A stretch of DNA of 64,000 bases from Mesorhizobium sp. WSM3860 (GCF_002294995.1 NZ_NSGF01000022.1:1-64000), one strand, 5' to 3'. Counted from the stretch's first letter, positions 9,452 through 18,469 are shown. The notes: generated by a model not told the origin, from the sequence alone. Translations and numbers: made by a program.

Positions 9452-10399
9452 ATGATCGATAAAGCCAGAAGGATACTGTTGGTCGCCGCCGCGACGCTGC
9501 CGTTGATGGCAAGCCATGCCTGGGCGGCGGGCTTGATCAGCATCATCGTGACCGACCCGGCCAATCCCTATTGGCTCACCGAAGGCCAGGTCGCCAAGGC
9601 CACGGCCGAGAGCCTCGGCTACACCGCCAATGTCAGCGCCCACAAGGGCGACACCAACACCGAAAGCACAATGATCGACACCGCCATCACCAACAAGTCA
9701 GTGGCGATCATCCTCGACCCGGCCAATGCCGACGGTTCAATCGGCGCGGTCAAGAAGGCGATCGCCGCCAACATCCCGGTCTTCCTGGTCAACGCCGAGA
9801 TCAACCAGGACGGTCTCGCCAAGGCGCAGCTCGTCTCCAACAACGCCCAGGGCGCCGCGATCGGCGCGCAGCAGTGGGTCGAGGCGATCGGCGACAAGGG
9901 CAACTATGTCGAGCTGTTCGGCAATCCGGCCGACAACAACGCGGCGACGCGCTCGAACGGCTACGAGACCGTGCTTACCCAGTATCCGGATCTCAAGAAG
10001 GCCGGCAAGGAAGTGGCCAACTGGGACCGCACCCAGGGCTACCAGAAAATGCAGTCGCTGCTGCAGGCCCACCCCGACATCGAGGGCGTCATTTCCGGCA
10101 ACGACGAGATGGCCCTCGGCGCCATCGCGGCGCTGAAGGAAGCCGGAAAGCTCTCCCAGGTCAAGGTCGGCGGCTTCGACGGTTCGCCGGACGCGGTCGC
10201 CGCCGTCAAGGCGGGCGAGATGCAGTACACAGTGCTGCAGCCGGTGGCGGTCTTCTCGGCCGAGGCGGTCAAGCAGGCCGACAAGTTCATCAAGACCGGC
10301 TCGACAGGTGCTGCCTCCGAGAAGCAGCTCTTCGACTGCGCTCTGATCACCAAGGACAATGTCGACAAATACACCGGGCCGTTCACGCTCTCCCAGTGA
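9452..10399 (+). CDS. Periplasmic sugar/polyol-binding protein (EryG-like)
   Basis: A 315-residue RbsB-family (Peripla_BP_4) protein. The Sec signal peptide (residues 1-24, hydrophobic core ILLVAAATLPLMA and cleavage near AWA-AG) is followed by the binding-protein fold: IIVTDPANPYW, NKSVAIILDPANADGS, NIPVFLVNAE, GVISGNDEMALGA and VGGFDGSPDA. ATG 9452 has the ribosome site AAGGGAG 9-10 bases upstream. It delivers substrate to the permease encoded upstream and ends the operon just before a strong terminator. Erythritol or another short polyol is the likely ligand by context. Confidence 0.88.
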   Translation: MIDKARRILLVAAATLPLMASHAWAAGLISIIVTDPANPYWLTEGQVAKATAESLGYTANVSAHKGDTNTESTMIDTAITNKSVAIILDPANADGSIGAVKKAIAANIPVFLVNAEINQDGLAKAQLVSNNAQGAAIGAQQWVEAIGDKGNYVELFGNPADNNAATRSNGYETVLTQYPDLKKAGKEVANWDRTQGYQKMQSLLQAHPDIEGVISGNDEMALGAIAALKEAGKLSQVKVGGFDGSPDAVAAVKAGEMQYTVLQPVAVFSAEAVKQADKFIKTGSTGAASEKQLFDCALITKDNVDKYTGPFTLSQ

Positions 10400-10410
10400 A
10401 CCGCCGGACT

Positions 10411-10438
10411 GGGGCGCGCGGTGTTGCGCGCCCCTTTT
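10411..10438 (+). terminator. Rho-independent terminator after the binding-protein gene
   Basis: GGGGCGCG and CGCGCCCC form an 8-bp stem around an 8-base loop, followed by TTTT, 11 bases after the importer stop codon. It separates the importer operon from the following DeoR/kinase unit. Confidence 0.8.
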
Positions 10439-10542
10439 CCTGCCGCGCAAAGGCATTCGATGCGCAAAACACTGCTCGCCCCTAAGGTGCCTGCTTGCCA
10501 TCGGCGCCAGATATGCGAATGGCATCGGCAGGAGAGGCTTGG

Positions 10543-11409
10543 ATGACAGATCGCGAGATTCGGCCCGAGCAGGCGTTGAGGACCCTTGCCGGGGATCAGG
10601 TGCCCGCCGACAGCCGCCACGCGCGCCAGCTGGCGCGCCGCCGGATGATTGCCGAGGCCGTCATGGCCGAGGGTACGATGCGCATCGAGGACCTCACCGA
10701 GCGTTTCGGCATCAGCCTGATGACCGCGCATCGCGACTTGGACGAACTGGTCGAAAAGGGATTGCTGCGCAAGACGCGCGGCATCGTCTCGGCCGCCCCG
10801 ACCAGCCTCATCGAATCGAGCGACATCTACCGCTCCTCGCGCCAGGGAGCCGAGAAGCGCGTGATCGCGCAGGCGGCGGCCGCCTTCCTCGAACCCGGCC
10901 AAGCCGTCTTCTTCGACGATTCCACCACCGTCTTGCAGCTCGTGCCGCACCTTGCCGCGCGCGTGCCGCTGACGGCGATCACCAATTCCATCACCCTGAT
11001 GAACGAGCTCAAGGACACGCGCGACCTGACGCTGCTCGGGCTTGGCGGCCAGTTCTACAACTGGTGCAATGCCTTCATGGGGCCGGTCACGGTCACGGAG
11101 ATCCGGCGGCTGAGGGCCGATCGCGTCTTCATGTCGATGTCGGCCATCACCGACGGCATGGTGTTCCACCAGTCGCCGGAAATGGTCGAGACCAAGCGCG
11201 CCATGTTCGACAGCGCCGCCATGCGCATCCTGCTTGCCGATCACACCAAGTTCGAGCGCCGGGCGCTGCACGCCATGTGCGCGCTGAACGAGTTCGACGT
11301 CATCGTCGTTGACGACGGAACGCCGCCCCGCCAGGTCGAGGAGATGAAGGCAGGCGGCATGACTGTCGTCGTCGCCGCCGTGTGCCAAGAAAATGTTACA
11401 GCCGGCTGA
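10543..11409 (+). CDS. DeoR/GlpR-family transcriptional repressor
   Basis: A 288-residue regulator with a DeoR winged helix at about residues 38-85 (RMIAEAVMAEGTMRIEDLTE, ISLMTAHRDLDELVEKGLL) and a C-terminal sugar-phosphate-sensing domain (VFFDDSTTVLQL, VITNSITL-like strand, LLGLGGQFY, ILLADHTKF). ATG 10543 is preceded by AGGAGAGG. It lies between the importer operon and the second kinase cassette. TAACAT clusters before both units make it, or the DeoR protein at 13016, the probable joint regulator, comparable with EryR of R. leguminosarum. Ligand unknown. Confidence 0.82.
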   Translation: MTDREIRPEQALRTLAGDQVPADSRHARQLARRRMIAEAVMAEGTMRIEDLTERFGISLMTAHRDLDELVEKGLLRKTRGIVSAAPTSLIESSDIYRSSRQGAEKRVIAQAAAAFLEPGQAVFFDDSTTVLQLVPHLAARVPLTAITNSITLMNELKDTRDLTLLGLGGQFYNWCNAFMGPVTVTEIRRLRADRVFMSMSAITDGMVFHQSPEMVETKRAMFDSAAMRILLADHTKFERRALHAMCALNEFDVIVVDDGTPPRQVEEMKAGGMTVVVAAVCQENVTAG

Positions 11410-11439
11410 TTGTAACATTAGTTGATGTTAACTTAACAT
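11393..11439 (+). promoter_or_regulatory. TAACAT/ATGTTA cluster before the second kinase, candidate operator
   Basis: Copies of TAACAT or its complement start at 11393 (ATGTTA), 11413 (TAACAT), 11425 (ATGTTA) and 11434 (TAACAT), spanning the end of the DeoR gene and the gap before the kinase. The hexamer and its clustering match the region before the ABC operon at 5859-5896. I read this as a DeoR-family operator; it is unproven. Confidence 0.42.
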
Positions 11440-11492
11440 GATGCTACGTGAAGACCCCAGGATATGCACGCGATGTGCATGGCGAGGAACTC

Positions 11493-13019
11493 ATGCCCTG
11501 TCTGCTGGGGATCGATAGCGGCCTGACCGTCACCAAGGCGGTGGTTTTCGACAAGGCCGGGATGCCGCTGGCCGTGGCCCGCCGCCGGGTGCCGCAGATC
11601 ATCTCCGGCCCGCGTCATGTCGAGCGCGACATGAACGGGCTGTGGCGCGCCGCCGCCGAAGCGATCGCGGAAGCGGTCTCCGGCTGCGGCAGACCGCCCA
11701 CGGACATCGCCGCCGTCGCCGCCACCGCCCATGGCGACGGGCTCTATATGCTCGACCGTGACCGCCAGCCGCTCGGACACGGCATCCTGTCGCTGGACAG
11801 CCGGGCCGGAGACGTCGCCGCCCGGTGGCAAACCGACGGGACGGCCAACAAGGCGCTGTCGCGGACCGGCCAGACGCCGCACGCCTCGGCGCCCTCTTCG
11901 CTGCTGGCCTGGATGCGCGAGCGGGAGCCGCAGCGCTTTGCCCGCATCGGCCATGTGCTCGCCTGCAAGGACTGGCTGCGCTTCTGCCTGACGGACAGCC
12001 TGGGCACCGACCTCACCGAGGCGAGCACTTCGTTCACCGCCGTCGACAGCCAAACCTGCGCGCCGGACATCCTGCCGATCTTCGGTCTCGAAGCGCTCGG
12101 CGATGCGCTGCCGCCAGCGGCGCGGCCGGACGCGGTCGTCGGCGCCGTCACGGCACAGGCGGCCCGATCCACGGGCCTGCTTGCCGGCACGCCGGTCGTG
12201 GCCGGCCTGCACGACGTGACCGCCTCGGCGCTCGGCATCGGCGGCTATGGCGAAGCTGTGGTCGCCATCGTTGCCGGCACCTATTCGATCAACGAGACGG
12301 TCTCCACCGCGCCGCGCATCGACGCCCGCTGGTTCTGCCGCAACGGCTTGAAGCCCGGCGAATGGAACAACATGTCGATCTCGCCGGCATCGGCAGCAAA
12401 CTACGACTGGTTCCTCGACACGCTGTGCGGTTCCGAGCGGGCGGCGGCGGAAACGGACGGACGCTCGATCCACGCCATCGTCGGCCCTGAAATCGAGGCG
12501 GCATTGGCGCGGCCCTCGACGCTGCTCTTCCATCCCTATCTGTTCGGCTCGCCGCATGGCCCGGCCGCCAGCGCCGGCTTCCTTGGACTGCGCGGCTGGC
12601 ATGACCGCGGCGACATGCTGCGCGCGGTGATCGAAGGCATAGCCTTCAACCATCGCGTCCACGTCGATGCGCTGCGCGAGGGTTTTGCGCCGCGCGAGGT
12701 GAGGCTGACCGGCGGCATTTCCCGCAACCCCGTCTTCGCGCAGATCTTTGCCGACGTGCTCGCTATGCCGCTCACGGTGACCGAGACGGAGGAAGCCGCC
12801 GCGTGGGGCGCGGCGCTCTGCGCCGGCGCCGGCGTCGGCCTGTTCGCCTCGCCGCGGCACGATCCGCGCGACCTCGCAACACTTGGCCGCACCTACCGGC
12901 CCGTCCCCGAGCGCAGCGCCGCCCTGGACAAGCGCTACCGGCTGCACTGCGACATCGCCGACCGTCTCGCCGAGGCCTGGCCATCGATCGAAGCGCTCGC
13001 GGAAGGGGGAGAGCGATGA
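11493..13019 (+). CDS. FGGY carbohydrate kinase, LyxK (L-xylulose/3-keto-L-gulonate kinase)-like
   Basis: A 508-residue FGGY kinase starting LLGIDSGLTVTKAVVFDKAG. It resembles E. coli LyxK in order and wording of motifs: ATAHGDGLYMLDRD, LGHGILSLDSRA, SLLAWMREREPQRFARIGHVL, CKDWLRFCLT and RLTGGISRNPVFAQIFADVL. It is clearly different from eryA, so it probably phosphorylates another ketose or polyol. ATG 11493 has GCGAGGA upstream; a longer in-frame start at 11448 lacks a good site. It overlaps the next gene by ATGA, giving a coupled kinase-DeoR-dehydrogenase unit. The exact substrate is not deducible. Confidence 0.8.
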   Translation: MPCLLGIDSGLTVTKAVVFDKAGMPLAVARRRVPQIISGPRHVERDMNGLWRAAAEAIAEAVSGCGRPPTDIAAVAATAHGDGLYMLDRDRQPLGHGILSLDSRAGDVAARWQTDGTANKALSRTGQTPHASAPSSLLAWMREREPQRFARIGHVLACKDWLRFCLTDSLGTDLTEASTSFTAVDSQTCAPDILPIFGLEALGDALPPAARPDAVVGAVTAQAARSTGLLAGTPVVAGLHDVTASALGIGGYGEAVVAIVAGTYSINETVSTAPRIDARWFCRNGLKPGEWNNMSISPASAANYDWFLDTLCGSERAAAETDGRSIHAIVGPEIEAALARPSTLLFHPYLFGSPHGPAASAGFLGLRGWHDRGDMLRAVIEGIAFNHRVHVDALREGFAPREVRLTGGISRNPVFAQIFADVLAMPLTVTETEEAAAWGAALCAGAGVGLFASPRHDPRDLATLGRTYRPVPERSAALDKRYRLHCDIADRLAEAWPSIEALAEGGER

Positions 13020-13783
13020 ACGCGGACAATCGGCGGCAGGACATTGCCGAGTATGTCATTCAGCATGGCGAGGCGCGCATCGACGAGCTCGTGACGGCGT
13101 TCGGCGTCTCGCGCATGACCATCCATCGCCACGTCGATGAACTGGCGCGCCAAGGTGTGCTGCGCAAGCTGCACGGCGCGGTCAGCGCGCAACCGTCCGG
13201 CGTCTACGAAAGTCTCTTCCGTTTCCGCGAGACGCATGCGGCGGCGGCCAAGCGGGCGCTCGCCCGGGCGGCTCTGGCGGAGATCGAGCCGGGGCAGGTG
13301 GTGCTGCTCGACGATTCGACCACCGCCAACGCGCTCGGCCCGCTCCTGCCGCAGATCGCGCCGCTGACCGTCGTCACCAACAGCCTGTCGCTGGCGGAAC
13401 AGCTGGTGGGCAAGGGCGAGCTGAAGCTGATCCTGCTCGGCGGCGAATACCATCCGACCTACAATGCCTTCATCGGTCACATCTGCGAGAATGCGCTGCT
13501 GAAGATCAGGGTCAATCTGCTCATCTGCTCCGCTTCGGCGATCGACAAGACCGCGACGCTGATCCAGGACCCGCAGGTGGTGCGCGTGAAACAGGCGATG
13601 GTCGCGGCGGCCTCGCGCAGGGTGCTGCTCATCGATTCCTCTAAGTTCGGCAAAGTGGCGCTGCACCTGTTTGCAGAGCTCACCGACTTCGATCTCGTGC
13701 TCAGCGACGATGGCCTTCCCGACGAGGTTGCCGGTAGCCTGAAGGCGGCCGGGGTCAATCTCAAGATCGTGCCGGTGCAATGA
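13016..13783 (+). CDS. DeoR/GlpR-family repressor of the second kinase/dehydrogenase unit
   Basis: A 255-residue regulator. The winged helix is at residues 5-55 (RQDIAEYVIQHGEARIDELV, VSRMTIHRHVDELARQGVL) and the sensor domain includes VVLLDDSTTANAL, VVTNSLSLAEQL, LLGGEYHPTYNAFIG and VLLIDSSKFGKVAL. Start and stop overlap both neighbours by ATGA, so all three genes are coupled. It is a paralogue of the DeoR protein at 10543, with the same domain order. It probably senses the phosphorylated product of the adjoining kinase. Confidence 0.83.
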   Translation: MNADNRRQDIAEYVIQHGEARIDELVTAFGVSRMTIHRHVDELARQGVLRKLHGAVSAQPSGVYESLFRFRETHAAAAKRALARAALAEIEPGQVVLLDDSTTANALGPLLPQIAPLTVVTNSLSLAEQLVGKGELKLILLGGEYHPTYNAFIGHICENALLKIRVNLLICSASAIDKTATLIQDPQVVRVKQAMVAAASRRVLLIDSSKFGKVALHLFAELTDFDLVLSDDGLPDEVAGSLKAAGVNLKIVPVQ

Positions 13784-15444
13784 CCGGGACGACGCGCGAT
13801 GTCGATGTGCTCATCATCGGCGCCGGCATCAACGGCGCCGGCCTTTTTCGCGATCTGTGCGAACAGGGCCTGCGGGTCGCGATCGTCGACAAGGCGGATT
13901 TCGGTTCCGGCACCAGCGCCGCGCCGTCGCGGCTCATCCATGGCGGCATCAAATATCTCGAAACGGGCGAGTTGGGCCTCGTTGCGCAATCGACTCTGGA
14001 ACGCAACCTGCTGCTGCGCAATGCACCGCACGCCGTGCGGCCGCTGCCGACCGTCATCCCGATCTTTTCCTGGATGACGGGCATCGGGGCGGCGCTGCGC
14101 ACCCTTTTCGGCAGCACGACCGCACCACGCGGCCGCGGCGCTCTGCTGATCAAGATCGGCCTTGCCATGTATGACTTCTACGGCGCCCGCCGCCGCGTCA
14201 TGCCCCGGCATAGCATGTGGTCGAAAGCGCGGGCGCTGAGCGAGATACCGCCGTTGACACCTGGCATCGTGGCGGCCGGCACGTACTATGACGCCACCGT
14301 CCGTCATCCCGAGCGGCTGGTGCTTGAACTTCTTCAAGACGGCGTCAGGGCCAGCCCTGAATCCGAGGCCTTTAATTATGTGCAATTGCTGGGCAGCGAC
14401 GGCAGTGTCGTGCGCTTCGCTCTGCCGGGCGGTGGCGAGCTCGGCTTGCGGCCGCGCATCCTGGTCAACGCGGCGGGGCCATGGATCGACCATGTCAACA
14501 CAGCGCTCGGCGTCCCGTCACGGTTGATCGGCGGCACCAAGGGTTCGCACATCGTCCTCGACCATCCCGACCTGCTGCGGGCGCTGAACGGCCGCATGAT
14601 CTATTTCGAGGCCAATGACGGCCGCATATGCCTGGTGTTCGACTATATCGGCCGGGTGCTGGTCGGCTCAACCGACACCCGCGCCGCCGACCCCGAGACG
14701 GTGCGCTGCGAGGATGACGAGATCGACTATTTCCTGGCGAGCCTGCGCGAACTCCTGCCCGGTCTTGCCTTCGGACGCGAACAGATCGTCTATGCCTATT
14801 CAGGCATCCGCCCGCTGCCCGCATCGGACGGCACGGCGCCGGGCCTGATCAGCCGTGACCACTCGGCGCCCGTCATGGAAATCGAGGTCGGCCGGAATTG
14901 GCCGATCGTCTCATTGGTAGGCGGCAAGTGGACGACCTTCCGCGGTTTCGCCGAAGAGGTAACGGACATGCTGCTGTCCAGGCTTGGCCAGCCCAGGCGA
15001 GTGAGCACGCAAAGCCTCGCCATCGGCGGCGGCCGCGATTTTCCGGCCGATGCGGCAGCGCATGCCCGCTGGATATCCGCGGTCGCGGCTGAAACAGGAG
15101 CATCGGCGGCGCGTGCCGAAGTACTCCTCGACCGCTATGGAACGACGGCCCATGTTATTCTGGCGCACGAAGCCGAACGACAGGTGGAGCCGCTTGCCGG
15201 TGCGTTCGAATATACGCTGGCGGAAATTGATTGGCTGGCGCGCAACGAAAATGTCGTCCACCTGGCGGACATCGTCATGCGGCGCACCGCACTGGCGATC
15301 ACGGGCCGGCTCAGCCGCAGCAACCTTGAGCAAATTGCCGACACCCTAGCGGTTGCGCTGGCGTGGAACGCCGGACGGCGCAAGAAGGAGCTGGAAGCGA
15401 CTTCAAAGGAACTCACGGAGCGGCACCGATTTTGCTTTGAATAG
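13780..15444 (+). CDS. FAD-dependent glycerol-3-phosphate-dehydrogenase-like protein (second GlpD paralogue)
   Basis: A 554-residue GlpD-family flavoprotein: FAD fold VLIIGAGINGAGLFRDLCEQ at residues 8-30, SAAPSRLIHGGIKYLETGELG, the substrate-binding region GTKGSHIVLDHPDLL, and AYSGIRPLPASDG. It overlaps the DeoR gene upstream by ATGA. Coupling to an FGGY kinase copies the eryA-eryB logic (phosphorylate, then oxidise the polyol phosphate), so I infer it acts on the product of the kinase at 11493. Ordinary glycerol catabolism (glpK-glpR-glpD) is an alternative, but the kinase is LyxK-like rather than GlpK-like. Confidence 0.82.
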   Translation: MTGTTRDVDVLIIGAGINGAGLFRDLCEQGLRVAIVDKADFGSGTSAAPSRLIHGGIKYLETGELGLVAQSTLERNLLLRNAPHAVRPLPTVIPIFSWMTGIGAALRTLFGSTTAPRGRGALLIKIGLAMYDFYGARRRVMPRHSMWSKARALSEIPPLTPGIVAAGTYYDATVRHPERLVLELLQDGVRASPESEAFNYVQLLGSDGSVVRFALPGGGELGLRPRILVNAAGPWIDHVNTALGVPSRLIGGTKGSHIVLDHPDLLRALNGRMIYFEANDGRICLVFDYIGRVLVGSTDTRAADPETVRCEDDEIDYFLASLRELLPGLAFGREQIVYAYSGIRPLPASDGTAPGLISRDHSAPVMEIEVGRNWPIVSLVGGKWTTFRGFAEEVTDMLLSRLGQPRRVSTQSLAIGGGRDFPADAAAHARWISAVAAETGASAARAEVLLDRYGTTAHVILAHEAERQVEPLAGAFEYTLAEIDWLARNENVVHLADIVMRRTALAITGRLSRSNLEQIADTLAVALAWNAGRRKKELEATSKELTERHRFCFE

Positions 15445-15823
15445 CCGAGATGCCATTGCCAGGCGATTTCGAAGAGATTGCCGGGCATGACAGACCTCCG
15501 CACCCTTGTTTTCCACCACCTGATGACCTTCCTATGCCGTCGTCCGATGGTTTTGCTACCGAATGCTTAGTCGGCACCAACAAAGGCCTTTGAGGCGCGA
15601 CGGCGAGCCGATTGGCGAGATTGCCCGCGCGGATTGTGCACGAACCCTAGCTGCGCTGCCCTGCAATTCTAACAAGCTGGTTGAGTTCCGAAGGAAGGCC
15701 TTAGGGAGTTGGCCAAACTGGCGAATCAAGCGATGTCACGCTCCTCTCGCAAGGCACAGTGCGCCCGGACGCGGCTATTGGGGATCGAAGCCGGCCAACT
15801 GCGCCGAGAACGCCGCTTTGGTC
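15445..15823. other. Intergenic stretch without recognisable gene
   Basis: These 379 bp separate the convergent GlpD-like and ROK genes. I read short open frames on both strands but none has a recognisable motif or ribosome site, and I saw no clear terminator hairpin with a T-run. Confidence 0.5.
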
Positions 15824-17023
15824 CTACTTGACCGTTGATTGTTGCAGCCCAGTGCCTGCGATTTCTCCGGGGCTGCTTTCGAAGTCGAAGAGCCTTTGGG
15901 TCGCAAGCGCCGCGGCGCCACGCGCCCAGGAATCGTCTGCCCAATCGGGTGTAATCGGCGGCGGACCCCACATGGCATAGCGCTTCAATGCATCGCGCAT
16001 TGGCCCGAACAGATAGTCGCCAAACGTGACGGCTTCGCCCCCGCCGACAATCACTTCCGGATCGATGATATTGCAGAAGCCGCCCAGGTATCGTCCAATC
16101 CCCTCGCCTGCCTCCTGCAACAGGTCTATGGCTGCCCGGTCGCCAGTCTTTGCCGCGTTCAGCATGTCGTGGCGCGTCACTTCACCAGGGAGTCGCCTGG
16201 CCTCTTTCCATCGCCGCACCAGAGCCGGTTCCGAGAAGAAGGTCTGCAGGCAACCGCGCCTGCCACACTCGCATGGCGGCCCGTTCGGATCGTATGTCGA
16301 GTGACCCATCTTGCCCGCGGCGCCATTCGCGCCGTGATGGACGGAGCCATCGATGACCACCGCGCAACTGATGCCGGCCCCGATGGCCAGGGCCCCGACG
16401 GTGCGATGATGCCGGCCAAGTCCGAACAGTTGTTGCGCGAGCGCAAATGCGTTGGTGTCATCATCCGCCCAGACGGGTACACGCACGCGTTCGGCAAGCA
16501 TCGCAGCGATCGGCACATCGGCCCAATTGAACCGGTGGCTCAACCGGCAGACGCCGTTATCGATGACGCCTGGTACAGCGATGCCGATCCCGCTGAGCTG
16601 GGCGCCTGTCGGTGCCCTGCGGTCGGAAACCAGCTCCTCGACTGCCGAGGCGCAGGCCTCCACCGTACTTTGTGGCGACGGATCGGGGACAGCGACCTGC
16701 TTCGTAACAAGTGGAGTGGTGGCAAGATCGGTCAGCACGCAATCGATGCCGCCTACCTTCAGCTTGAGCCCGGCGACGAGCCTGCCGGCGTAGTTTATAT
16801 TGATCGGGATAGGTCGACGTCCCGGGGCGCCAAGACTCGCCTCTCCTTCCACCAGAATATTTTCCTCGAGCAATTCAGACACGACGAAGGTCACGGCGGC
16901 CGGGCTAAGGCCCGTAACGGAGGCGATTTCGGCGCGGCTTATAGCACCTTGCCTTCGCAGCAGGTTGAGTATCAACCGCCGGTTGATCGCGCGGGCCGTT
17001 TGCTGATCGCCTTTGAGCTTCAT
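15824..17023 (-). CDS. ROK-family (NagC/XylR-type) transcriptional repressor of galactoside genes
   Basis: A 399-residue ROK regulator. The winged HTH is at about residues 8-65 (ARAINRRLILNLLRRQGAIS, SRAEIASVTGLSPAAVTFVV), then the ROK domain with VPVWADDDTNAFALAQ, the nucleotide-binding segment GAGISCAVVIDGSVHHGANG and the zinc-binding motif CECGRRGC. ATG 17023 begins MKLKGDQQ; upstream in-frame codons have no HTH match. It is divergent from a sugar ABC operon and GH42 gene, with a perfect TTAATTT-TGT-AAATTAA repeat in the shared promoter region, so it very probably represses that operon until a galactoside or product binds. Confidence 0.88.
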   Translation of the reverse strand: MKLKGDQQTARAINRRLILNLLRRQGAISRAEIASVTGLSPAAVTFVVSELLEENILVEGEASLGAPGRRPIPININYAGRLVAGLKLKVGGIDCVLTDLATTPLVTKQVAVPDPSPQSTVEACASAVEELVSDRRAPTGAQLSGIGIAVPGVIDNGVCRLSHRFNWADVPIAAMLAERVRVPVWADDDTNAFALAQQLFGLGRHHRTVGALAIGAGISCAVVIDGSVHHGANGAAGKMGHSTYDPNGPPCECGRRGCLQTFFSEPALVRRWKEARRLPGEVTRHDMLNAAKTGDRAAIDLLQEAGEGIGRYLGGFCNIIDPEVIVGGGEAVTFGDYLFGPMRDALKRYAMWGPPPITPDWADDSWARGAAALATQRLFDFESSPGEIAGTGLQQSTVK

Positions 17024-17036
17024 CTCTGCCTCATAA

Positions 17037-17053
17037 TTAATTTTGTAAATTAA
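17037..17053. promoter_or_regulatory. Perfect inverted repeat, likely ROK operator
   Basis: TTAATTT-TGT-AAATTAA is a perfect 7-3-7 inverted repeat in the 114-bp gap between the divergent ROK gene (start 17023) and the ABC operon (start 17138). NagC/XylR regulators bind AT-rich palindromes of this kind, so this is a good operator candidate for both directions. Confidence 0.6.
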
Positions 17054-17137
17054 GTATTGACCATTCGGACATCCATACGCTACGATTTTACATGGTTCAA
17101 TTGGAATCCGGCTGTTCTCAGGGAGGAGATAGAAGCC

Positions 17138-18406
17138 ATGACCACCGACTTTTCCGCGTTCACCACAACAAGGCGCCGTTTCCTCAAGGGCACTGGCGCG
17201 GCACTCGCCGCTTCGGCGACTGGTCTTTGCCTCCCGGCCTTGGCCCAGGCGCAGGAAATCACCATCATTTCCAACCTCAGCAATGTCGAGCAACGCCAGA
17301 TCCTGCAGCGGCTCGCGAGCGAGTATGAGGCAAAATCGGGCGCCAAGATCGTCATCAACAACATGGACCACGAGGCCCATAAGACGGCCATCCGCAGCTA
17401 TCTTGTCGTCGGCGCTCCGGACATCTGTTTCTGGTTCTCAGGAAATCGGATGAAGGCCTTCGTAACGAAGGGTTTGTTCGACGACATCTCCGATCTGTTC
17501 GCCAAGGAGAACTACAAGAGCGTTCTCGGCGCCACCACAAGCGCTGTCACCGTCGGCGGCAAGCACTATGGCCTGCCGATGGGAGGTCTTCTCTGGGGCC
17601 TCTTCTATCGCAAGGATGTCTTCGCCGAACACAATTGGACGCCGCCCAAAACCTGGAACGACTTCCTCGCCTTCGGCGAGGCGGCCAAGTCCGCGACGAT
17701 GATCCCAATCAGCATGGGCACCAAGGAGCTTTGGCCGGCGGGCGGCTGGTTCGACCATATGAACCTGCGCATCAACGGGCTCGACAAGCACATCGCACTG
17801 ATGGACGGCAAAGTTCCGTACACCGATCCGATGCTGACGCCAGTCTTCGACAAATGGAACGATCTGATCAAGGGGGGTTTCTTCTCGCCGAACCACAGTT
17901 CGTTCGGTTGGGAGCAGGCGGGTGCTGCCCTAGCGCAAAAGAAGGCGGCAATGATGGACCTGGGCGGCTTCGTTCGATCCGCCTTTCCGGAAGCGGACTT
18001 GCCTCAGCTTGCCTACGCGCCATTTCCCGAGATCGTTCCCGGGGTCGCCCGCTACGAGGATTTTTCGGTCAACTCCATCCACGTTCCGGCGAATGCGAAG
18101 AACAAGCAGGGTGCGCGCGACTTCCTCGCCTTTTTCTACAAACCGGAAAATCTGGGCGCATTCCTCGCCGCCGAAGGCGCCATCCCGCCTCGCAACGACT
18201 GCCCGCCAAGCAAGGACCCGCTGGTCAATGCTGCGGTCGAGGAACTGAAGAAAGTGGTTGGCACGTCGCAATACTACGATCGCGACACCGATCCGGACAT
18301 GGCCCAGGAAGGGATGGCGGGGCTGCAGGAATTCATGGTCAAGCCTGAGCGACGTGAGCAGATACTCAAGCGCCTCGATAAAACCCGCAAGAGAATCTTC
18401 GGTTGA
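17138..18406 (+). CDS. Sugar-binding protein of the galactoside ABC importer (TAT-exported)
   Basis: A 422-residue family-1 extracellular solute-binding protein. Residues 1-40 carry a twin-arginine signal (TTRRRFLKG) followed by a hydrophobic core and cleavage near ALAQA-QE. The body has family features such as GLPMGGLLWGLFYRKDVF and FLAFFYKPENLGAFLAAEGA. ATG 17138 follows the site GGGAGGAG. Permeases, ATPase and a beta-galactosidase follow, so I infer a beta-galactoside or galacto-oligosaccharide ligand. TAT export of a binding protein is known in rhizobia but is less usual than Sec. Confidence 0.87.
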   Translation: MTTDFSAFTTTRRRFLKGTGAALAASATGLCLPALAQAQEITIISNLSNVEQRQILQRLASEYEAKSGAKIVINNMDHEAHKTAIRSYLVVGAPDICFWFSGNRMKAFVTKGLFDDISDLFAKENYKSVLGATTSAVTVGGKHYGLPMGGLLWGLFYRKDVFAEHNWTPPKTWNDFLAFGEAAKSATMIPISMGTKELWPAGGWFDHMNLRINGLDKHIALMDGKVPYTDPMLTPVFDKWNDLIKGGFFSPNHSSFGWEQAGAALAQKKAAMMDLGGFVRSAFPEADLPQLAYAPFPEIVPGVARYEDFSVNSIHVPANAKNKQGARDFLAFFYKPENLGAFLAAEGAIPPRNDCPPSKDPLVNAAVEELKKVVGTSQYYDRDTDPDMAQEGMAGLQEFMVKPERREQILKRLDKTRKRIFG

Positions 18407-18418
18407 TCCTCCCTGGCT

Positions 18419-18456
18419 GACGGGCGCCGCCTTTCGGCGGCTCCCGTCTCTTTTTT
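18419..18456 (+). terminator. Hairpin with T-run between binding-protein and permease genes
   Basis: GACGGG-C-GCCGCC, loop TTTC, GGCGGC-T-CCCGTC, then CTTTTTT. It lies 13 bases after the binding-protein stop and just before the permease start. Such intra-operon hairpins usually cause partial termination and protect the upstream mRNA, giving more binding protein than permease. Confidence 0.7.
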
Positions 18457-18469
18457 CGGATGGAATGCC

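Noticed and set aside
8033..10399. A 788-codon frame covering the permease and binding protein
   Set aside because: Its first two thirds read ATPase and permease DNA in a wrong frame; only the part from ATG 9452 is the real binding protein with a signal peptide.
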